From Vandiemenella viatica (taxonomy: Eukaryota; Arthropoda; Insecta; Orthoptera; Morabidae): a stretch of 64,000 nucleotides of DNA. A program made the position numbers and the translations under genes. The notes under the pieces are model-generated. The model ran no database searches and was not told the DNA's origin. It was given only the letters and a program-made list of their open reading frames with translations. The DNA is taken from positions 65,072,531 to 65,136,530 of the forward strand of contig CM061918.1 in NCBI GenBank assembly GCA_031002005.1. The letters run 5' to 3'. Below are positions 31,760-43,900 of this stretch, piece after piece; positions within the stretch are counted from its first letter, which is position 1; each line of letters starts with the position of its first letter.

Positions 31760-32285
31760 GTGAGTAGTTGGTTTATTGAATCTGATTTTTTTTTTTTTTA
31801 ATTATAGCTACTAAGCAGTCGGCATTATTTTATTTATTTACTTTTTTGTGTTCTGAAGTTTAATTATTGAATGCTTACATATTTTGATGGGTCAAAAGCA
31901 AAGAACCTGTGAAAATTTATGTTTATTTTATATCAGTTGTTTAATACTTAATTTTAATGCTGAAATGTGTGAATAGTTGAGTGGGTCACTAGTTTCGCAG
32001 ATTACATGTTGATATGTCCTCCTCTCCTCTCCTCTCCTTCCACTGATGTGTACCATAGTGTTGTTTAGTTTTTTCTCCAAAACATTTGCTTTATGTTTTT
32101 TCCCTGCAGACCTTCTCCATTGTCATCATCCTTCACCGTTTCCAGCCCTTGGCTGGGTATGCTTTGTAAACAAGCTTCTCCATTTTGCTACCTCTTCCCA
32201 CCAAACACTCCATCTCTACTCTGGTCCAGTTCTTTTCTCTTTACAGCACACAATCCCCATTTCTCTCAGGTATCTATTCCTTTCA
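31760..32285. other. Intron C, first part: low-complexity
   Basis: Contains a T-run (31781-31799) and a short (CTCCT)n tract at ~32020-32040. Pyrimidine-rich, otherwise unassigned. Confidence 0.5.
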
Positions 32286-32289
32286 TCTG

Positions 32290-32690
32290 TTTACCTTGTA
32301 TCTTCACTGCCTGACAAAAAGGTGAAGCACCCAGAAGGAGAGGAGGAAACAAAATGAAATTGCATGGATTGGGAAGTTATGTGATGTTATTTCAGTGATT
32401 ACAAAATTAAATCAAATTTAGAAAGAACTTGGAAGTATGAGCCAACTTATCAGCATGATGTTGCACCCCCTCTGACCTGAATGCATGCTCTGATTCATTT
32501 GGAAAGAATGTCATGAAGCCGTTGCTTCCTCTCTTGGGGCAAGATGGCTCATAGCTTTTGTAACTAGTCCTTGATATCCTGGATAGTGACAATTGGGCAG
32601 AGTTGACATCTGATCTGATTTGACACAAGTTATGTACAGTACATAAGTAGAGATATGCTGACAACGGGAGTACCTCAACATAATGCTGAC
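32290..32690. repeat. Probable dispersed repeat fragment
   Basis: The stretch from CACTGCCTGACAAAAAGGTG through AAGCACCCAGAAGGAGAGGA and TTGCACCCCCTCTGACCTGA looks like a transposon-derived repeat I recall as recurrent in insect genomes. No second copy exists in the window, so this rests on memory only. Confidence 0.35.
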
Positions 32691-32828
32691 AGTTTATAGA
32701 GACGTGATGTGTGTTGAAGACAATTGTTTAGTTGCAAAATTGCACCAAGGTATTGTCAAATGAGAAGTAATAATCTGCTGATCTGTATATTGCATGATTT
32801 GATCAGCTAGCCAAACGGAGATCCTTAA

Positions 32829-33575
32829 TGAGGCCACTTCCAAACTAGTGTTACCTTATGCTGGGAATACTTCTGGGAAGAATGGAAGGATTCTAGCACA
32901 ATATGGCATAAGGAGTATCCTCCGTCCATGATTAAAGATATGAGATATGTTACGGACAGTAAAGGATGACCTCGGCCTTTGAGTCCAGGGAGTTTATTCA
33001 ATCCCATGTAAATGTGGCAAAATATACATTGGCTAAACTACTAGATATATTGAGGAACGCCACACTGAGCATCTGTGGTTAAGTTGGACAAATCTACATT
33101 AGCTGAACAAGCTGTGGAAAATTTCCACAGCATAAACTATGACAAGACTGAAGTATTGGTTCAGACATCATTTTTCTGGGGTTCTGTAATTAGAGAATTG
33201 CTGGAGATTCAACAAAGAACCAACAACATCAACAGAGATGGTGATCTCTTCTTGAGCACAGCTTGGAAGCCCATCATCCAAGATCTGAAACAGCAGCAGG
33301 TTAGACGTTCGCTCCAGAAGAGTGCCAGCACACAGCCTCTGTTGTGGCCCCCGTGTGAGCCGCGTTGACACATCGGCCAATGGGAGAGCTGTGGAAAACC
33401 TCTTCAGTAGCCGGCCACCAGCTGCTGGGTACTCATATGAGCCAGGATTTTGAGGCATTCACAGTCGATGCTGTGTTGTCGCTGAGATAGCTTCACTTTG
33501 ACATCTCACCTGATGAAGGTTGCTGCCAAAACGTTGTGAACAGAAGAACTAATCTGACAGAATACCCAAGAAGAA
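32829..33575 (+). mobile_element. Penelope-like element, truncated copy with 3' terminal repeat
   Basis: The translation follows family P's end: LPYAGNTSGKNGRILAQYGI (compare LPFAGSTSGKIGRLLVRYGI), KIRDMLRTVKDDLGL, then VYSIPCKCGKIYIG with EERHTEH, the GIY-YIG core, with stops (for example TAG within the IG.TTRYIEE segment). It then continues VKLDKSTLAEQAVENFHSI and NNINRDGDLFLSTAWKPII to ~33300. The tail to 33575 is a terminal repeat ending ACCCAAGAAG, as in family P. 5' truncated, different subfamily, inactive. Confidence 0.8.
33506..33539 (+). ncRNA. Hammerhead-like motif in second Penelope family
   Basis: TCAC (33506-33509), CTGATGA (33510-33516), a short GG/CC helix II (33518-33519 with 33526-33527), AAA in place of GAA, ACGT (33531-33534), T, then GTGA (33536-33539), which pairs perfectly with TCAC to form stem I. 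The G of the GAA box is changed, so cleavage would be lost or weak. Confidence 0.5.
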
Positions 33576-33589
33576 TTTTTGTATATGTC

Positions 33590-33790
33590 AATAGTTTCTT
33601 ACCCTTTCCTCTACAATACTTCCTAGGTACCTAAAACATTTCACCTTCTGAACTGCTATCGTGTCCTTATAATTCCCCCACTTAGTTTCTATTTCTTCCG
33701 CATTGTGTTCATTTTCCCACTTTTCATTGTATTATATCTCATACAATATAGACCCATAAGATCATTCCAAATCTCTAACTGCCACTGGAC
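33590..33790 (-). mobile_element. Short non-LTR retrotransposon fragment, minus strand
   Basis: On the minus strand an uninterrupted frame reads ENEHNAEEIETKWGNYKDT and VQKVKCFRYLGSIVEE, the FxYLGSxI segment after the RT catalytic core of LINEs. Too short for clade assignment. Confidence 0.65.
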
Positions 33791-33794
33791 TTCT

Positions 33795-34580
33795 CTTCCT
33801 ACAGTCAGGGTCATTTAGAAGACCATTACTATTTGAGGAAATATAGAAATATTCAATTGTTGTGCTTGAGTATGGCATGGTGCTTGTCCATGTAGGAATT
33901 TGCTCATCGCACAGTCAGCACCTCTTTGTTCACAGTTCAGTCCCCTTCTTAATCGTAAGTCAGCTGAGGTGGCTTGGGACGCACAAGCTATGAATCAGTG
34001 TCTTTTACTAACAGGCAGTTGACTACATTTTGATAACCACCTGTTAGGAGCCTGCCACCCACCCATTCACTTCCTAACAGTTAACTATGTCAGGTTTCAC
34101 TCATAGACTAACTAATTACCGCAGTTGGCCAGCTCACAGAACACATCCACACATGCCCACTTGTCTTGACGCAGCCTACGCTCCAATAACAGCAAAAGTA
34201 AAATGTCAACATGATGAGAGCTTTTTATTTGCTTGTTGATAGTTGAACATAACTAGTGGAATATTACTTTTGTACTGATTGTTTTATCCATTAGAAAAAA
34301 CTGTCAGTGCATATAACAAGGTAATTTGCTTGAAAATAGTGCCACATATATAATCTAATAGAATAATAGTGTAGGCAACAGTGCAATAAAGCAACATGAA
34401 TAGGGAAATTACAGTAAAAATGAAATCATCACAGTTGAAAGTAGGATGACTGCATCAACGAATTAAGAACACAAATTTAAAATACGAGATCTTAGAGAGT
34501 AATGGCACCAGTCAGATTGTTTTTTTTAAAGAAATATTTCCTGGCATATTGCTGTAATGTAGTTTTCACTAGTATACACT
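33795..34580. other. Intron C: unassigned, slightly GC-richer
   Basis: 33880-34200 has higher GC and CA-rich text without coding or element signals. The rest is AT-rich. Confidence 0.45.
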
Positions 34581-35155
34581 CCAACGGTGTTGTGAAAACA
34601 GCAGATTCTGCTGTTTTCATCAAGTGTTATATGGCTTCTGGTGGTTGTAAGCTTCCTGCTACTGCCTCAACTGACCTGCCTTGCATCACAATCCCACTTA
34701 TATCCTAATTAGTGGAGCACCTGACTGTGATCCACTACAAAGCCCTCACCCAATCTGCTTGCATTCTAGTCCACTTACTGAATACACAGTTCTCTGTGGA
34801 GTGCTGGTATGTCCATTCTGGCATTGTCACTGCTGCTAGACTTAATCTGCTGCTTGCTGCAAAGTGTGGACTATGTCACTTGCTCTTTAAGATGCCAGGA
34901 CATCAAGAACATACTGCCTATTCAGCCAATGGACTAGGAGCTGAGCAGATCAAGCGAGGGAGTTGTTGTAGATACCCACATTAAAGCACCCTGATTTTGA
35001 TCTTGTAATGCGACCATGATGTGAGGCAGTTTAGTCAAGCCAGTAGCAGCAGTTTTACAACCACTGGAAGTAATGTGATACCTGAAAAGTCTTCAGAGCC
35101 AACTGTCAAAATTTGTGTTTTATTGACACTATCTAATTGGACACTCATGATAATT
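34580..35155. mobile_element. Penelope-like terminal repeats in inverted arrangement, decayed
   Basis: 34590-34720 (AAAACAGCAGATTCTGCTGT, then CATCAAGTGTTATATGGCTT, TGGTTGTAAGCTTCCTGCTA) aligns with the reverse complement of ~34975-35120 (ACTTTTCAGGTATCACATTA, TGGTTGTAAAACTGCTGCTA). The text resembles family P arms (a hairpin before TTTCA, then CATCAGGTGTCTTGTAG). No ORF lies between them. It could be a head-to-head pair of solo termini or an internally deleted element. Confidence 0.5.
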
Positions 35156-35159
35156 ACAC

Positions 35160-36170
35160 TGTTGCTAATATTATTAACTGCAGTATAAGGCTTTACTCAA
35201 TAGTTTTTATGTTTTCTGGGTTCTCCTAATACAAAATGCCAATGTTTTGGACAACAAGCTTCCACCTTCTTTTATAGCAAAACTATACTGTATTTTTTCT
35301 GCACACACTACTAAACACAACTCTCTCTTTGGAGTAATCAGCATTCTATATGGTTTTACTGATCTGGCCAATTATGAGAGCAGAGATGTTGAGTGCTCTC
35401 ACTTTAGCAACTTAGTGGAGTTTGGGCTGTGATTTGTTCCTTCAAATCAAGGATTACTACAGATTACAATACTTGAGGCTGCTGCACTCACTGACATTAT
35501 TAGGATGTTTACTGAACTCTGGGAACTTCTTTACCTGCCTTCCCAACCACTCAAGAGCAGCCTAATATTTTCAAAGTCAACAACGTAATGTGGAGTATGT
35601 GTTGACAATCTTTAACTATGGTAGTTAAGGTATTCAAGTTTGGTGAGATTCTGGTCCAAATTCACTTCAATATAAATGAATGATGGTGTACTGAGTAGAA
35701 CAAACTAGCACTAATCAAAGACAGCCTCCTGGATTTGATCTATCTAGAAAAACCTGAAAAACATAGGGAATCATGTGAGAACAGCCCATAGTAGATGCAA
35801 CTCCTGGATGCACAAGAGGGAATAAATAGAAAATCCTTCTTGTGACTATGGTAACCACTAGGAAGCTATCGAACACATCACCATTTAATGCCCTCTTGGG
35901 TATTCGGTGGTATGATCCAGCAGCTTCTTGAAGCAACCAGAGTGTCAACTAAATGGCTGCAATCTTTGGACTTCAATCTATTGAAACATCTATGTTTTAT
36001 TTCACCTATTGTAATTCAATTGAATTATTATCTTTGTGTTCTAGTGCCACACAAAATAAACAAATGAAATAAATAATGACATGAGCAGTCACAGATACAT
36101 GCTGACAAATAGCTGACTAGTCTGTAGAATATCAAATATTATAATAAGCAACTGATGGTCATCTATGATG
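35160..36170. other. Intron C: unassigned
   Basis: No recognisable element. Between 35700 and 35950 the sequence is GC-richer with a 77-codon minus-strand ORF that shows no known motif. Confidence 0.45.
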
Positions 36171-36177
36171 TTACCTG

Positions 36178-36227
36178 TCGCGCCATGACGTCACTCTATG
36201 ATGTCGCGCAATGACATCACGCTTTAC
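36178..36227 (+). repeat. 25-bp tandem duplication with CRE-like palindrome
   Basis: GTCGCGCCATGACGTCACTC at 36178 and GTCGCGCAATGACATCACGC at 36203 are spaced 25 bp. The first contains the palindrome TGACGTCA (36186-36193), a known CREB/ATF-type site. It may be chance within a repeat. Confidence 0.55.
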
Positions 36228-36524
36228 ACCATTGTTCTTGATTAAACACATTATTTAATAACATTTCCAAGCATCCGTGAATAAATTAACTGACAGAACA
36301 CTGAAATAAGAGTATTTATTGCATTTAAATTGACATAATAATTATTAGTATCTTAGATTTATTTAATATTCATTTTATGTAAAAGTATTCGTTAAAACCT
36401 TTGGTCATAGGGAGATGGAAGAACCCATGAAGATTTTTGATTTAGTTTATATCGCGATGCATTATTACCACTAAAATGTGATATAGTGCATGTATTGATA
36501 TGCATGTGATTGAAGTATTGTTTC

Positions 36525-36665
36525 TCTGGTGGCAAGTTTAGTACGTGGTTAGGCTGAAATGCAACCTGGACTAGGATAGCAATGAAAACCTTTTGTTACA
36601 GGGCAAGGCACTAGGGAATTGCATTGAGCTTTATTTTATAACAATTCTATATATTTAAGTAATTA
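36525..36665 (+). repeat. Direct repeat R3, copy 1
   Basis: GTGGTTAGGCTGAAATGCAA with CCTGGACTAGG, then ATTGAGCTTTATTTTATAAC and AATTCTAT, repeated with changes at 37265-37410. Confidence 0.75.
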
Positions 36666-36844
36666 CTAAGAAAAGTAATGTTGGAATGGCATATTAACTA
36701 TCAGTTGCTTTTTTAACTGAACTCATTACTTGGTTTGAATGAAAGAAGATCCAAATTGATATAATGTATGTGGCTTAAACCACAATTAAAACTAATATTA
36801 CGTGGCATAATGTAAGTTGTTAAGATTTATTTTTAGCACCATTT

Positions 36845-37090
36845 GTTGTTTTTTTTAAACTGTTTAACGTCTCTTAACAGCGAGGCCTTTAGAGATGGGA
36901 AAGGATGTGGGCAAGGAATGGGAAGGAATTCGGCCATGGCCTTTTGAAGGAAGCATCCCGGCATTTGCCTGGAGTGATTTGGGAAACCATGGAAAACCCA
37001 ATCTGGATGCCCGGACGGAAATTCGAACCGGCGTCCTCCCAAATGCGAGGCCAAAACACTAACCCTTACACCACCGTGTTCGGTCATTCA
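36845..37090 (-). mobile_element. tRNA-derived SINE (family S), full-length-like
   Basis: On the minus strand the head GGTGGTGTAAGGGTTAGTG resembles a pol III A box, and GGTTCGAATTTCC resembles a B box about 33 bp on. The body (CCAGATTGGGTTTTCCATGG, AATGCCGGGATGCTTCC) ends in an A-rich tail at ~36845. Fragments of the same family are at 14288-14400 and 39575-39780. It lies between the R3 direct repeats. Confidence 0.8.
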
Positions 37091-37264
37091 TTTTCACTGA
37101 CACTGTAAATTTACTACTTCAGGCAGATGTAAGCTGTGTCAGGTGTTAAAACCTCCATCTTTATCATAGAAAATAATAAAGATGTAAGAAACTGTGCATC
37201 ATGATGCATGATGACATTGACATGCCATACAGGGAATGTAATAATTCGCGTGCATTTGAAGCTT

Positions 37265-37410
37265 TGATTTTCTATCGGCGATATTGGAGGAGGTTGTGGT
37301 TAGGCTAAAATGCAACCTGGACCAAGTTGACAACTGAAACTTTTTGCTACATCACAAGGAACGTGAAATTAGATTGAGCTTTATTTCATAACAATTCTAT
37401 TTATGAAAGC
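37265..37410 (+). repeat. Direct repeat R3, copy 2
   Basis: TTGTGGTTAGGCTAAAATGC, AACCTGGACCAAG, ATTGAGCTTTATTTCATAAC and AATTCTAT match 36525-36665. The two copies are ~740 bp apart. Confidence 0.75.
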
Positions 37411-37675
37411 AACTCCAAAGAAATTATACTGTGCAGTTAGTCTCTCGAAAATAGACTAACCCACAGCTACAAGAAATCTCATAACCCCCTTGGTTTGTTG
37501 TGAGAGTTATAGGTCTTTTTCATTAATCGAGGCGGCTGATTTTTTTTACTCAACAATTTAAAAGCAGATCAGTGGTATCCAAGGAGGATGAAGAAAGAAC
37601 TGTAATGACCTTCATAATACATGGCACTCCTTGTCATGAAGGGAACAGCTTATGCTCCAAACCTCACTGAGCAGT

Positions 37676-38500
37676 GGTAGTAGTAGTATTTTATTTGTCC
37701 TCTAAATCATACACATGTACATTATACATAATTATATCAGACATGTCAATTATAAATTAAGATATTTACATTAAATTATTTCATATAATTTAAATATTCT
37801 TCTACATAGTGGTATTGATGATATGACATCAACAATTTCTCAAAATTCTTCCTTTCTGTTGTTGCTTTTACATTATGCTGTAGTTTATTGAAAAACTTAA
37901 TCCCTATGTAAAAATTTCCATTTTGATATATTTTTGTTTTTGTATGCATAATATGAAAATCTAATTGTTTCCTTGTGAAATGTTTATGTACCTCATTATT
38001 TGTTTCTAGAGCTGTATCTTCATCTATGAGATTATTTCTAAAAAAAACAGAATGGTTCCAAAGATGTAAATACTTGGTAGTGGGAGAGTATTCATACATT
38101 TAAATAAGGGTCTGCAAGATTACCAGATTTGTGATTTGTCATTATTCTTATTGCTCTCTTCTAAATTTTGAAAGTACTTAATGCATCTGACGATAAACCA
38201 CAGAATATAATTCCATATTTTGTTTTTCAATGAAAATGGGCACCGTATGCACGTTTCAAAGTTTGTTTACAAGTGGTTAATTTTAAGATATGTGGTGCAT
38301 AACAGGTTTGATTTTATTTAGAGTTCAAATATTGAATATGTCAAGCTGCCAAAACATGAGCCAAATAACAGCTCTATGAATCTTAAATTCTTATTACCAT
38401 GATTTGTTTGTATTGTCAGCTCATCTGGTAGAATCTTCATACACATTTCTTCAAAACATGACCTGTTTGTTGAAACTAAAATTGTAATCTTCATACAGTT
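37676..38500 (-). mobile_element. Non-LTR retrotransposon 3' end (family K), minus strand
   Basis: The minus strand from ~38230 reads YGIIFCGLSSDALSTFKI, KRAIRIMTNHKSGN, then 38099-37776 VFFRNNLI, TRKQLDFHIMHTKTKIYQNG, GIKFFNKLQHNVK and EYLNYMK, the typical ending of CR1/Jockey-type ORF2. The tail ends in TACTACTAC units near 37677. There is at least one stop between the two parts. Different from family C. Confidence 0.75.
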
Positions 38501-38519
38501 AACCAATTATAATGAATCA

Positions 38520-39570
38520 CGTTTAACGCTGAGCTTAACATATGTGTAACACTTTAACCTGTCATTGTCTCTAAAAGATCAAATGATTTTGGTGTCAAAC
38601 TGATAAATAATCATTCATTAGCATATACGACTTCTTTAAGGCTGTTATGTTAACCTTTCCAAAGACTGTGATAATAGTGAAACACACCCTGGGAAAAATT
38701 GTCCTAATGATATTTTAAAAAATATAAATTCAAACTGACTGCAAATTTTTAAAATTGTAAGCAGCAGATAAATGAAAAAATTATTATTAATTTTTTGTCA
38801 TCATCATTTTTTAATAAATAAAAAAAAATCTTTTCTTTTTCACGTCCCCTTATTTTTGTGTTAATTTATTTATTTCCCACAGTTAATATTCCTGATGATA
38901 TTATCATTGCTCCTCTCACCATCTCTTATTATAAGTTTCATCCTACACTGGCATGAGTTCAGTTGCATGGCTCAAAATGTGATTTTTGTGTTTGTGGACT
39001 ATATATTTTGTTGCTGGTGTCCTCTCTTTAAGTTTGGCGAGTGGAAAGTGAAGTATATCTTTCCTTTCCATATAAATATCACTTCATGGCATTTCTTCCT
39101 CTTCATTGTTGCTAACTTTCATAACAGATTTTTATTATTTTAACAATTATTTTGCTGTATCAATAATGAAAAGTGTTAAATATACATAAAAATTTACTTT
39201 AGAATTAAATATTTTATAAAAGCTTTTGCAACTTATCTTCAAATATACAGGAAAAAATTAATTGCAGGTGATTATTCATTAAGTTAAGAAAAAAATCACA
39301 TCAGTACATCAAGTTCTAATGAAAAGGTATTATTGAAGAACTAACATTTATTGCAAAATAAAGAATTTTTTTCTGTCATAGTAGCTAAATTCAAGAATGT
39401 TCTGATATGTACAGTGAGTGTTTTTGATACTATTATACCAATAGAAGGTAGCAGTCTGTACCACAGTTTATTATTGGTACTGTAAACAAATCTCCCTGTT
39501 ATGTTTGCTGACCTGAAAGCAACAATGGTCTATAGAAAATAAAGACTGGCAGCTATAATTAATGACGGCT
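38520..39570. other. Intron C: unassigned AT-rich
   Basis: Long A/T runs. No exon or element motif seen. Confidence 0.5.
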
Positions 39571-39574
39571 AGAC

Positions 39575-39780
39575 CTTTTTTTTTGTTTATGGCTTTACGC
39601 CACATCAACATCAAGAAAATTGAAGGTGGGGAAGGAATTTGGCCATGGTATTTTGAAGAATCCATCTTGTCATTTACATGACGTAATTTTTGGAAACCAT
39701 ATAAAATGAAATCTGGATTGTGGGTGGAGATCTGATTCTGCATCCTCCCAAATGCAAGGCCATAGCATTACTGTGGTTTG
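39575..39780 (-). mobile_element. SINE (family S), diverged copy
   Basis: GGGAAGGAATTTGGCCATGG, TATTTTGAAGAATCCATC, TTTTTGGAAACCATATAAAA and CATCCTCCCAAATGCAAGGC follow the same order as 36870-37060. Older copy with a weakened B box. Confidence 0.7.
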
Positions 39781-39869
39781 ATGAAAGAACATATACATTT
39801 GTATTTCTTAATTAATGCATACAGAGGCTGCATTATAAAGAGCCACTGGACCAGTATTTTTGGTAGGAC

Positions 39870-40915
39870 ATATTCATACAAGATGTTCAAAATTTTAATG
39901 AAGTTAGGATTAAAATACTGAGACAGAAGAATACTTTATACACTATATAAGGCTCAAGTAGCTATAATAGCAGTAGAGAACCAAGAAAGACATGCATCAG
40001 TTAAAAATAGTGTGAGACAAGGTTGTAGTCTATCCCCATTAATATTCAACTTGTATGTAGAAGAAGCAATAAACGAAATAAAAGAAAAATTTTCATTTAG
40101 CATAAGTGTTCAGGGAGAAAAAATCAGTATGCTACAATTTGCTGATGACATTGTCTTGTTAGCAGAAAGAGCTGAAAATATTGAGAAATTACTGAATGGC
40201 ATGAACAAAATACTGAAGGAAGATTATGGACTGAATATAAACCAAAACAAGACTAAAGTGATGAAATGTAGCAGAAATGATAGCAATACTAGTAGATTAA
40301 ATATAAAAATAGGATTGAATGCAATTGGAGAAGTAGGTGAATTTTGTTACTTGGTAAGCAAAATTACAACTGGTGGCTGAAGCAGGAATGATGTTAAAAG
40401 CAGAATAGTACTAGCAAAAAGAGCCTTCATGAAAAAGAGAAATCTTTTAGTTTCAAATATTGATCTAGGAATTAGAAAGAACTTTTTTTAAACTATGTGT
40501 TGAGCACAACACTTTAGCGAAACATAGACTTTAGGAATACTGGGAAGTGGGAAAATTGAAGCATTTGAAATGTGGTGCTACAGAAGAATGCTGAAAATTA
40601 AGTGTACAGACAAAGTAAGAAATGAACGAGTTTTGGAAATGATGGGTGAGGAAAGAAGTTTGCGGAAGAAGCTTACGGAAAGTAGAGACAGAATAGTAGG
40701 TCATATTTTGAGACATGCTGGATTGGTTAATTTCCTGGTAGAGGGAACAGTGAAAGGTAAGAACCGTAGAGGAAGACAGAGGTTAGAATTTATGAAGCAG
40801 ATAATTGAGGACGTGGGTTGCAAGGGATATGTATACATGAAGAGGTTAACACAAGATAGGAAGGGATGGAGGATTGCATCAAACCAGTCAAAAGATGAGA
40901 GAGAGAGAGAGAGAA
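39870..40915 (+). mobile_element. Non-LTR retrotransposon (family E), RT core to C-terminus
   Basis: RRILYTLYKAQVAIIAVENQ, VRQGCSLSPLIFNLYVEEAI, LQFADDIVLLAE (catalytic FADD intact), GLNINQNKTKVMKCS and FCYL.SKIT to a TGA at 40378-40380. Next come KSRIVLAKRAFMKKRNLLVS, then after a shift from ~40557 IEAFEMWCYRRMLKIKCTDK, GHILRHAGL and NRRGRQRLEFMKQIIEDVG, ending near 40905 with a (GA)n tail. It is the endonuclease/RT LINE type common in insects, perhaps RTE or related; clade uncertain. Only the last part is present and it is broken at two or more sites. Confidence 0.82.
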
Positions 40916-40919
40916 ACAT

Positions 40920-43900
40920 ATGTCAGCATTGCCAACCAAACTTTGTGTTTTATTTCCAGAAACATCAGCTGAAGCACTTCCAATGTTTTATTTATGCTCA
41001 GTTTTGACTCATCTTCTATCCTCAACTTTCTTCATTGAAACTTTTCTTTCATGGCAACTGACTCAATTCGATACCAAGACCTTGACTATGAGAGTGACAG
41101 CAAGCCTTGAAAAATCAAACATTTTCCATTCTGAATCATGAAACTTATGTTGTAAATCCACATAAAATTGTGTGCAATTCTTCTTAAAATATATGCTTAC
41201 TGCTATAAGAAAATTATTTTTTCTAAAACTACTGTATTTCACTGTAATGGTTTGATATAAGACTGTTACTAAATCTTCCTTTATAGTTTTCCCATCTTCT
41301 TCCTTTTACCTTGTCATTGTGAAATTACCTGTATGACAGTGTAGTCAGATAAAGTTGTCAAAACACTATAAAGTTTTGACAGCTAGCTTCCCCTTTAACA
41401 GTATTGCTATGGTAATGTTGTTTTTAGAATGTTAATTGTTTAAAAACCCTTAAAGACTAAGCGCTGGTGATTTGTCTTGAAGAAAATCCATTTTTGTACT
41501 TTTCTTTGTTAGGAGATTTGCAAGAGTCTTGTCAAACTGAGTCTGTTAAAGTACTGTTGATTAAATAGATATTGGTACAATGTTGGTTCAAATTTTGGGA
41601 CTTATATATTGACTATCCTAACTTCTGACCTTAGTTGGAAAATCTTTAGATGAACTCCAATTTCCTTGTCCAATACTATCTCTCATGCAAACATATATAC
41701 AAATTTAGTTATTCTTTGATGAATGACAGTACTTTAACATACATCAATATCATCTCTGATATATTTCACTAAGAAGCTTATTATATACCAGTCATATAGT
41801 AAATAATTTCTACAGCCATTTTCTTAAGAAAAGACACTTTTAGGAACCTGAAATCAATCAGGAGCATAAGAAAATGAAAGGGTTCAAAACCTTAGTCTCT
41901 CAAACTAAACCCTTTTTGCTAAATCGATTTCCACTAAGAAAGCAGAAAATTATGAGTATTTTATGGTGAAATAAGTATGGGCAGAAAAATTTATATAAGG
42001 AATTATTGTAAATTCCATGACATTCATGCCACATGAAGCTGCAAGCAAGAGAGAAAATTGTTTATTAAAGAAAGGTCACTCAGTTTTGAAGATAGCTATA
42101 GCCATAATTTTGCTACACCAACAGATTAGTAATGAGAACCCACATATAATATAAAAAATATATCTCATATAAAGAATAGAAATAGGTTTTTTAGATAAAT
42201 AAAGATAGCAAATTTTGGAAAAATTGATCTACCATTAAAAAATATATTCAGATGATAAAGTCAAAATTTAAGGGCTAAAAGTATTTCACTATCAGAATTT
42301 CCTTATTAAGTTATGTAAAAGATCAAATGACTCATTCAACAGTAGAAATTGATAAAGAATGACTTTAAGGACGAAAGAAAATACTAGGAAATAGAGGAAA
42401 TTTTTGTAAGGAATATAGTGTCTACCCCATTTCAAACAGATCAGAAGTTTTGGAGAAATAAATTCTAGAAGATTTTAGCAATTACATCATGATGACGTGA
42501 ACAAAGTGAAGTTAGTTCATAGTTTCAGTTTAACAAGAATTTCTTTCAAACTACAAAGAATTCAATAGAGGGATATATGTCAGAGGATTAGGATAATTTT
42601 AAGGAATAATTTGTTACCAGAATATTTAAGGGGGATAAAAGTTATTCATGATTCTCTGATTTGGAACTTAAGAAATTTATAACTATTAAACAAAGCAATT
42701 TAGGAACAGAAAAAAATCAGAAAAATCAAGGCTTCAAAATATTAAAGTTTCAGTAAGATTCACATAAGTTGGGGGCTTAAGAAAATAATTCTGATGCTCA
42801 GCCTGTATATAAGTGGCTATGTTTCCTTTGTTGTAGTAAGTGGACTTTGAAATTTTAGTAGGGGTAGAACACGGACTGGCAATTTTTCCGTGATCTGACT
42901 GGTAGCTCCTGATATTAACATTCCAATGTTAGCTATAAACTCTGTCTTTTTCATCATCAGCTGAAAATCTTTTATTAGAGCTTATTTGGGAGGGAGTGGT
43001 AGAGAAAAATTTTCATGAGTGTGCACCTGCAAGCTTCTCTTAAAGGATTCAAAAGTTGTGATATGTGTTTATTAGGCAAAATTCTGGTACCATGGTATGT
43101 GAGGAGTAATTTTTGAAGAATACAAACTTTTTTGATCATCAAGTGAGCTGTTTTCATTTATTAATGAACTCACCCATTAGCTAATGCAGGGTTATTTCAA
43201 TGGATTGGCAATCGTTTTAAAGAATCCTAGCAATCTTCAGTAATAGTGTCATGAATGTACAAAGCTTTAACATACTGTTTGTAAGTACGAACCTCCAGAC
43301 AACAGTTGTTCAAAAACTGGTTATTCTCCATTGTATTATGACTTGTATTTAGAGAAACACAGCTCTGATTGCAGGTCCTAAATTTCAGTTTCCCAAAATA
43401 ATATTAGGCATTTTTTAAGATGGTTTCTTCAAGAAAAGTTTTAGTACCATTTATTTCTAACCAACCACTTACAGTTCAAAATACCTTGGTCAGGTTTAAG
43501 ATCTGTTATGGCAGATTTCTCTTAATTACTTCAATATTTATCATTATGTTCTTTATATGCCACTGGAACATAGGTTTACCATGTATATTTGCCACTACAC
43601 TCTGCTGTTGCTATAACTTCTTCCTCCCATGATATGTTGTTCATGGCTACCAAAACTTGGTCCATGGAGCTCTCCATATCATTTAAGGTCTGTCTTCAGT
43701 CTAATAGGTTTTATTTCTGGAGCCTGCTTTTTATTCAATCCTTTGCCTTGCCTTTGAGTTTGACCAATCCATTTCCACTTCTTTATCAGTCTAAAGCCTG
43801 GAAATCATGATTGTTACATGTAGCAATAATTTTTTAAGTGAAACATCTTTGGATGCAGTAGGATTTATTAGCATTATCAATTACATGTTTATGGCACAAG

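Noticed and set aside
33168..33458. 96-codon minus-strand ORF
   Set aside because: It runs antisense over Penelope GIY-YIG and terminal-repeat sequence.
36845..37090. Functional tRNA gene
   Set aside because: A- and B-box-like sequences exist, but no complete cloverleaf could be formed and the body and copies identify a SINE.
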